Source of the DNA: CAYMRB01 sp964392615
GTDB taxonomy: Bacteria > Planctomycetota > UBA8108
Direction: 5' to 3'
NCBI GenBank assembly: GCA_964392615.1
Contig: CAYMRB010000388.1
Location: 1-9,804 of the forward strand
DNA length: 9,804 bases
Part shown: piece after piece, positions 6,646 through 9,804 of the stretch
Position numbering within the stretch: position 1 is the first letter of the stretch
Layout: every line of letters starts with the position of its first letter
Notes under the pieces: generated by a model
Told to the model about the DNA's origin: nothing
Databases searched by the model: none
What the model saw: the letters and a program-made list of their open reading frames with translations, nothing else
Position numbers and translations under genes: made by a program

Positions 6646-6667
6646 CCTGAGGCGCTCAGGGCTTTTT
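6646..6667 (+). terminator. Rho-independent terminator
   Basis: CCTGAG (6646-6651) pairs with CTCAGG (6655-6660) around GCG, followed directly by GCTTTTT. This is a compact intrinsic terminator for plus-strand transcription. Two further hairpins precede it: GCTCC-GACT-GGAGC (6561-6574) and CCGGGC/GCCCGG (6591-6613). The last may belong to a short RNA that ends here. Confidence 0.6.
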
Positions 6668-6673
6668 GTGACG

Positions 6674-6712
6674 AAGGGACGCTCCAGCGTAAGAGGGAGC
6701 GTCCCTTTCTGT
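6674..6712 (+). terminator. Strong rho-independent terminator
   Basis: AAGGGACGCTCC (6674-6685) and GGAGCGTCCCTT (6696-6707) are perfect 12-bp complements around a 10-nt loop. TTTCTGTTGTTCT follows, which is U-rich on the plus strand. It is the second of two tandem terminators and lies between convergent units. In the minus direction the trailing sequence is poor in U, so it mainly stops plus-strand transcription. Confidence 0.75.
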
Positions 6713-6772
6713 TGTTCTGCAGTTGGAGCTTCGTGTGTCGGTCACGGCTTCTTCGCCGCGACACGCGAATGC

Positions 6773-7513
6773 TCAAGCGGTCTCGGCTTCGCGATCCGTC
6801 TCTTCGACGTGCTCGTCGGTGACGGTCTCGGTCGACTCGGACTCGGCGCTGGTGGTCTGCGGCGTGGCGGTCGGCATCGGCTCGGTCCCGCCGAAGCGCG
6901 CGTCGAACTCCGTGCGCTCCTCCTCGAGGCCGGTGCGAATCCGGTCGAGGAGCGCTTGGGTCTTGCCATCGACCGTGAAGGCCGCCTCACCGAGGAAGTG
7001 CTCGACGTCTTCCAGCACCGCGTGACTCTTGCGCACGCGGTCGCGGAACGCGCCGACGCCGTCGTTGATCGCCTGGCAGACATCCTGCAGGTCGTCGCCG
7101 CGGCGCAGCATGCAGCGATCATCCCAACGCTCGGTGGCGAGCTCGGTGAAGTACTTCTTGAACTTGTAGATGGGCCCGCAGAACTTGAATGAGTACAGCA
7201 CGCCGACGAAGCCCGCGAGAGGCACCGCCATCGCGACCGAGAAGAGGAACTTCTGGATGGTCGCGGTCTTGATCACCTCGAGCAGACGATCGACGTCGTA
7301 CTTCGACGAGAACTGCTCTTCGAGACTCCAGAGCTCTGCCAACGAGAGCTGAAAGTTGATCAGCAGGACCAAACTGGCGACGAAGAGCGTGATGAAGACG
7401 ATCTTCAGCTGAAGGTCCAGACGAATCAGCTTCTTACGACGACGGTTTCGACCAGCCATGCGGCGACTCCTGAGCCTGCGAACCGAACACCTGGGCCCTC
7501 TCTGAGAGCCCAT
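6773..7513 (-). CDS. Two-TM membrane protein with HAMP domain, no output domain
   Basis: A 246-residue protein with an Arg-rich cytoplasmic N-terminus. TM1 is at about 36-56 (LKIVFITLFVASLVLLINF). A short periplasmic loop of about 30 residues follows, then TM2 at about 88-109. A HAMP-like linker covers about 110-160: GPIYKFKKYF with the typical Pro, then a helix with RRGDDLQDVCQAIN. A coiled-coil-like helix runs to about 205. The tail from 207 is a disordered Thr/Ser/Glu-rich acidic stretch. No kinase, cyclase or methyl-accepting domain follows, so it may act as an adaptor or sensor for a partner elsewhere. Two starts are well supported: ATG 7513 has a perfect AGGAGG five nt upstream, and ATG 7459 (M19) has AGGAG seven nt upstream. 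I chose 7513 for its stronger site. HAMP-only proteins occur in Planctomycetota and deltaproteobacterial lineages; no function is known to me. Confidence 0.8.
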   Translation of the reverse strand: MGSQRGPRCSVRRLRSRRMAGRNRRRKKLIRLDLQLKIVFITLFVASLVLLINFQLSLAELWSLEEQFSSKYDVDRLLEVIKTATIQKFLFSVAMAVPLAGFVGVLYSFKFCGPIYKFKKYFTELATERWDDRCMLRRGDDLQDVCQAINDGVGAFRDRVRKSHAVLEDVEHFLGEAAFTVDGKTQALLDRIRTGLEEERTEFDARFGGTEPMPTATPQTTSAESESTETVTDEHVEETDREAETA

Positions 7514-7539
7514 CGAGGCCTCCTAGTGCCGTAGATCGG

Positions 7540-7553
7540 CCCGCAGGCGCGGG
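7540..7553 (-). other. Small hairpin in leader of HAMP gene
   Basis: CCCGC (7540-7544) and GCGGG (7549-7553) flank a 4-nt loop, 27 nt upstream of the HAMP-protein start and just before its ribosome binding site. No recognisable promoter for this gene was found in the spacer. Confidence 0.25.
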
Positions 7554-7593
7554 ATTCTTGAACCGCTTCGTGCGTCCGGATAACCGCCCGTCA

Positions 7594-7667
7594 GCCGCCA
7601 AAGGCGGCTCTTCTCTTCCTGCCCCAAGAACTCCCCGTCTTGCCGCCAAAAGCGGCTCTTCTCTTCC
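7594..7667. repeat. Duplicated 26-bp hairpin repeat, 48-bp spacing
   Basis: Positions 7594-7619 and 7642-7667 carry the same 26-bp unit with one mismatch (G7603 versus A7651). It consists of GCCGCC, an A-rich loop, GCGGC and the pyrimidine tail TCTTCTCTTCC. Each unit forms a hairpin. The flanks are also partly alike (CCCGTC shortly before each unit, offset by one base), which suggests a local duplication of about 48 bp. Both neighbouring genes lie on the minus strand, so the repeats fall between the phosphoglycerate mutase gene and the HAMP gene, possibly in the latter's 5' UTR. I recognise no known riboswitch or repeat family. Confidence 0.6.
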
Positions 7668-7676
7668 CGATGACGC

Positions 7677-7723
7677 GTTTTCGCCTCACGACGCGACGGC
7701 AGGCGCCGTCGTGAGGCGAAAAC
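7677..7723 (-). terminator. 17-bp inverted repeat downstream of phosphoglycerate mutase gene
   Basis: Positions 7677-7693 and 7707-7723 are perfect 17-bp complements (GTTTTCGCCTCACGACG arm) around 13 nt. Within it CGACGGC (7694-7700) can instead pair with GCCGTCG (7705-7711), so the top of the stem has two registers. It starts 9 nt after the mutase stop codon. Neither direction has a U-tract beyond the stem, so it is a terminator or 3' stabiliser candidate, not a textbook intrinsic terminator. A tandem ACCGTCA duplication lies between it and the stop. Confidence 0.45.
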
Positions 7724-7732
7724 CGTCAACCG

Positions 7733-8947
7733 TCAGGCGCCGAACTTGATCATCCGGGAAGCGTGCGCCAGCGCCATCGTCACGAGCTGTGTCGCCGGGA
7801 AGATGCCGAGATCACCCGCGAAGAAGTCCTGCTCCGTGAAGCGGGTGCCGGTGCGATACAACGCCAGCGGCGAGTGGATCAGGGTCGGCACCGGATGCCA
7901 GCTGTGCTCCTTGTGGATGCACGGCGTCGAGTGGTCGCCGGTGAGGATCAACGCCTCGGGGCCGAGCGCCTCGATGCGCGGCAACAGCGCGTCGAATTCC
8001 TCGAACGCCTTCACCTTCTCGTCGAACTCGCCCGTGTGTCCGGCCGCATCGGTGTTCTTGTAATGCAGGAAGAAGAAGTCGTGCTCGTCCCACTTCTCCT
8101 CGAGCACGTCGATCTCGGCAGCGAGATCCTTCGGCTCGCCGAGCACCGTCATCCCGATAAGGCGCGCGGCGCCGCGGTACATCGGATAGGCCGCGATCGC
8201 GCCGGCGTCGACCTGGTAGAGCTCGTTGAACGGAGTGACCGCCGGTAGGCCCGAGAAACCGCGCAGAAGCGCTCCCGTCGCGACCATTTCGTTGGCGAGC
8301 ACGTTTCGCAGGACCGCCAGGAACTGCGCCACCACCTCTTCGGTGCGCTTCGCCTCGGGACGCTGCGCGACGATGTCGATCAGCGGCAGACCTTCGCGCT
8401 GCGGATCGTTGTCATTGAGCGCCGGGTCGAGGCCCGGGCCGCGGAACACGACCGTGAAGCGATGTCCCTTGCCGGGAATCACGAACACCTCGACGCCCTC
8501 GATCTTACCCTCCAGCCCTGCGCGCACCATGTCGCAGAGCCGCACGTTATCCTCGTCCGATGGCCTGCCGGCACGACGGTCGTGCACGACGCCCTCGGCA
8601 TCGACCGTGGCGTAGTTCGCTCGGGTCGCCACGTCGCCCGCCTGCAGGTCGAACGAGCTACCGAGCGCTTCGAGGGCACCGCGTCCGAATTCGACTTCGT
8701 ACGGGTGATAGCCCCAGAGAGCGAGGTGCGCCGGACCGCTTCCCGGCGTGACGCCCGGCTCGACCGGCAGCATGCGGCCGACGGAGGAGGACGACGCCAG
8801 GCGGTCCATGTTCGGAATGGCCGCCGTCTCGAGCTCGGTGCGACCGGTCTCGCGACTCGGGAGACCGCCGAGACCATCGAGGACGACCTGGACGATCTTA
8901 CGGTCACGAGCGGGGATGAGCAGTTCGCGTGTCTTGGGGTGAATCAT
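7733..8947 (-). CDS. apgM: 2,3-bisphosphoglycerate-independent phosphoglycerate mutase, archaeal type
   Basis: A 404-residue cytosolic enzyme of the alkaline phosphatase superfamily that interconverts 3- and 2-phosphoglycerate in glycolysis and gluconeogenesis. VVLDGLGGLP (21-30) provides the first metal Asp (D24). VTPGSGPAHLALWGYHP (66-82) contains the catalytic Ser (S70) that carries the phosphate. KNTDAAGHTGEFD and LILTGDHSTPC near the C-terminus provide the remaining metal Asp and His residues. Length and motif order fit the archaeal ApgM form, not the ~510-residue bacterial GpmI. The open frame extends upstream to 9655, but homology begins right after the ATG at 8947, and the extension overlaps the divergent FHA gene. 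GAAAG before the start is a weak ribosome binding site. The family also includes phosphonopyruvate-decarboxylase-like and homoserine-kinase-like relatives, but the motifs here favour the mutase. Confidence 0.92.
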   Translation of the reverse strand: MIHPKTRELLIPARDRKIVQVVLDGLGGLPSRETGRTELETAAIPNMDRLASSSSVGRMLPVEPGVTPGSGPAHLALWGYHPYEVEFGRGALEALGSSFDLQAGDVATRANYATVDAEGVVHDRRAGRPSDEDNVRLCDMVRAGLEGKIEGVEVFVIPGKGHRFTVVFRGPGLDPALNDNDPQREGLPLIDIVAQRPEAKRTEEVVAQFLAVLRNVLANEMVATGALLRGFSGLPAVTPFNELYQVDAGAIAAYPMYRGAARLIGMTVLGEPKDLAAEIDVLEEKWDEHDFFFLHYKNTDAAGHTGEFDEKVKAFEEFDALLPRIEALGPEALILTGDHSTPCIHKEHSWHPVPTLIHSPLALYRTGTRFTEQDFFAGDLGIFPATQLVTMALAHASRMIKFGA

Positions 8948-8987
8948 CGCTTTCGGTGCCGTTCCGGGGTCATTCGAGCAACCAGAG

Positions 8988-9016
8988 AAAGTAGCAGATC
9001 CACGAGCGGAACTGAA
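8988..9016 (-). promoter_or_regulatory. Promoter candidate for phosphoglycerate mutase gene
   Basis: On the minus strand TTCAGT (9016-9011), a 17-bp spacer, and TACTTT (8993-8988) preceded by TGC, an extended -10, lie about 40 bp before the start codon. The -35 is weak. It would give a 5' UTR of about 34 nt. Confidence 0.4.
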
Positions 9017-9068
9017 CAGGGAACAAGAGTCACAGCCCCGGTGATTCGATCGTGCGGACCGGATCTGG

Positions 9069-9074
9069 TACGAT
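9069..9074 (+). promoter_or_regulatory. -10 box candidate directly before FHA gene
   Basis: TACGAT preceded by TGG (extended -10 form) ends 7 nt before the ATG at 9082, which would place transcription start at or next to the start codon. No ribosome binding site is visible. This fits a leaderless mRNA of the kind known in several phyla, but rests on one short motif. Confidence 0.3.
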
Positions 9075-9081
9075 GCGCGCC

Positions 9082-9804
9082 ATGTCCGGCGCCGCGATCC
9101 AACTCGAGCCGCTCGGCGTTCCGGGGCTTTCCGAACGCGTCGACATCCCGGCAGATGGCCTGTCGATCGGCCGCGACCCGTCCAACGGCGTCGTGCTCGA
9201 CGCCGAGACCTTTCCGCACATCTCGGCGTTCCATGCGCGGCTGACCCGGTACGACGACGACTGGACGCTCGAGGATCTCGCGTCCAAGAACGGCACCTTC
9301 CTGAACGGCCAACGCATCGAGCGCGAGGCCGTGAAGACCGGCGACGTGATCCGACTCGGATCGGAGGGGCCGCGTTTCGCGGTCGTTCACTTCGCGACGC
9401 TGACGCAGACTCTCCGGGCCTCGACCGAACCCGCCGTCGAGCCGGAAGCGGCAGCTTGGGGCCTCGCCGCAGACGGGCTCGCCGATTCGGCCCCCGCGAC
9501 CCCCGAACCCGCGCAGCCGGCGGCTCCCCCTGCCGACTCGGAGCCGGCCGAGGCTCCCTCGAAGCGCCTGACGAGATCGGCGGTGCACCGATTGGAGGAG
9601 GCCCTCGGCATCCCGCACGGAGCCGGTGGCGTCGGCGGCCTGTCGCGCCGCGCATCGCAGCGCTCTCTGCTCTTGCTCGCGTTCGTGATCGTCATCGTCG
9701 TCGTCGCCACATTCGCATACCAGCATCTGGTGGAGCGACAGGAGCGAAGCCACGAGGAGCTGCAGTCGGTCGGTCAGTCCCTCGGCAAGAGCCTCCACGA
9801 GACC
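9082..9804 (+). CDS. FHA-domain membrane protein (partial, C-terminus beyond window)
   Basis: 241 residues are visible and the frame is still open at the right edge. An FHA domain covers about 27-94: LSIGRDPSNGVVL with G30-R31, HISAFHARL with S48 and H51, then LASKNGTFLNGQRI with N70-G71-T72 and N75, and GDVIRLG. All the phosphothreonine-binding landmarks are present. An Ala/Pro/Glu-rich linker (110-165) and a basic stretch lead to a membrane segment at about 195-213 (LLLLAFVIVIVVVATFAY). A Gln/Glu-rich, possibly coiled-coil helix starts beyond it. The FHA domain should be cytoplasmic and bind a Ser/Thr-kinase target, with an extracytoplasmic C-terminal domain not yet visible. FHA-TM-trypsin-like protease is one known arrangement and cannot be confirmed here. 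An in-frame ATG at 9073 is an alternative start. The gene is divergent from the phosphoglycerate mutase gene. Confidence 0.82.
   Translation, partial: MSGAAIQLEPLGVPGLSERVDIPADGLSIGRDPSNGVVLDAETFPHISAFHARLTRYDDDWTLEDLASKNGTFLNGQRIEREAVKTGDVIRLGSEGPRFAVVHFATLTQTLRASTEPAVEPEAAAWGLAADGLADSAPATPEPAQPAAPPADSEPAEAPSKRLTRSAVHRLEEALGIPHGAGGVGGLSRRASQRSLLLLAFVIVIVVVATFAYQHLVERQERSHEELQSVGQSLGKSLHET

Noticed and set aside
6356..6822. Three overlapping plus-strand frames of 88-141 codons
   Set aside because: All three frames are open with Arg/Pro/Ala-rich content, typical of chance in GC-rich DNA. One crosses both terminators and runs antisense into the HAMP gene.
7594..7667. Tandem guanidine-type (mini-ykkC) riboswitch or plus-strand terminators
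   Set aside because: The loops lack the ACGR sequence expected of that riboswitch class. As terminators they would serve a plus-strand transcript for which no gene exists here, and the pyrimidine tail is broken by C.
8948..9798. Upstream extension of the phosphoglycerate mutase frame to 9655 and a 284-codon minus frame at 8944-9798
   Set aside because: Both are antisense to the FHA-domain gene and are Arg-rich without recognisable domains; mutase homology begins at the ATG at 8947.

Overview
This is a GC-rich stretch of bacterial chromosome. It carries no tRNA, rRNA, insertion sequence or CRISPR array that I can see. An ECF sigma factor sits with a membrane anti-sigma factor that ends in a dockerin-like calcium motif. 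Tetraheme cytochromes are fused to a 5'-nucleotidase-like fold, and there is a HAMP-only membrane protein and an FHA membrane protein. This mix suggests Planctomycetota or another large-genome Gram-negative lineage (Myxococcota, or candidate phyla near these). The phylum is an inference; no marker gene settles it.

Layout. 1-1204 (minus): a threonine-aldolase-type PLP enzyme, whose stop overlaps the start of a small RNHCP-type zinc protein that runs off the left edge. 1205-1421: divergent spacer with a good ECF-type promoter. 1422-3085 (plus): ECF sigma factor and zinc-finger anti-sigma factor. 3086-3326: spacer with a strong hairpin and a second ECF-like promoter. 3327-6304 (plus): two tandem paralogues, each a signal peptide, a degenerate UshA/5'-nucleotidase-like domain and four CxxCH heme motifs. 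6305-6772: highly structured non-coding DNA ending in tandem intrinsic terminators. 6773-7513 (minus): two-TM HAMP protein. 7514-7732: spacer with a 48-bp-spaced duplicated hairpin and a 17-bp inverted repeat. 7733-8947 (minus): archaeal-type cofactor-independent phosphoglycerate mutase. 9082-9804 (plus, open at the right edge): FHA-domain membrane protein.

Main result. The first cytochrome gene is interrupted by an in-frame UGA at 3525-3527. The frame stays open and homologous to the downstream paralogue on both sides, and the paralogue has Cys (C60 of a CGC motif) exactly at the UGA. A hairpin with the properties of a bacterial SECIS element lies 18 nt after the UGA. I read the gene as a selenoprotein of 486 residues (CG-Sec motif, U67), not as two ORFs or a pseudogene. 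It lies directly upstream of its Cys-containing paralogue.

How the parts may work together (inference). The sigma/anti-sigma pair probably senses something outside the cytoplasmic membrane through the anti-sigma factor's Cys-rich, dockerin-like tail. The sigma promoter (GGAAC...CGTC) resembles an element before the cytochrome operon (TGAAC...CGTC), so the exported Sec/Cys tetraheme proteins may be its target. The genes from 6773 to 9804 look like an unrelated neighbourhood.
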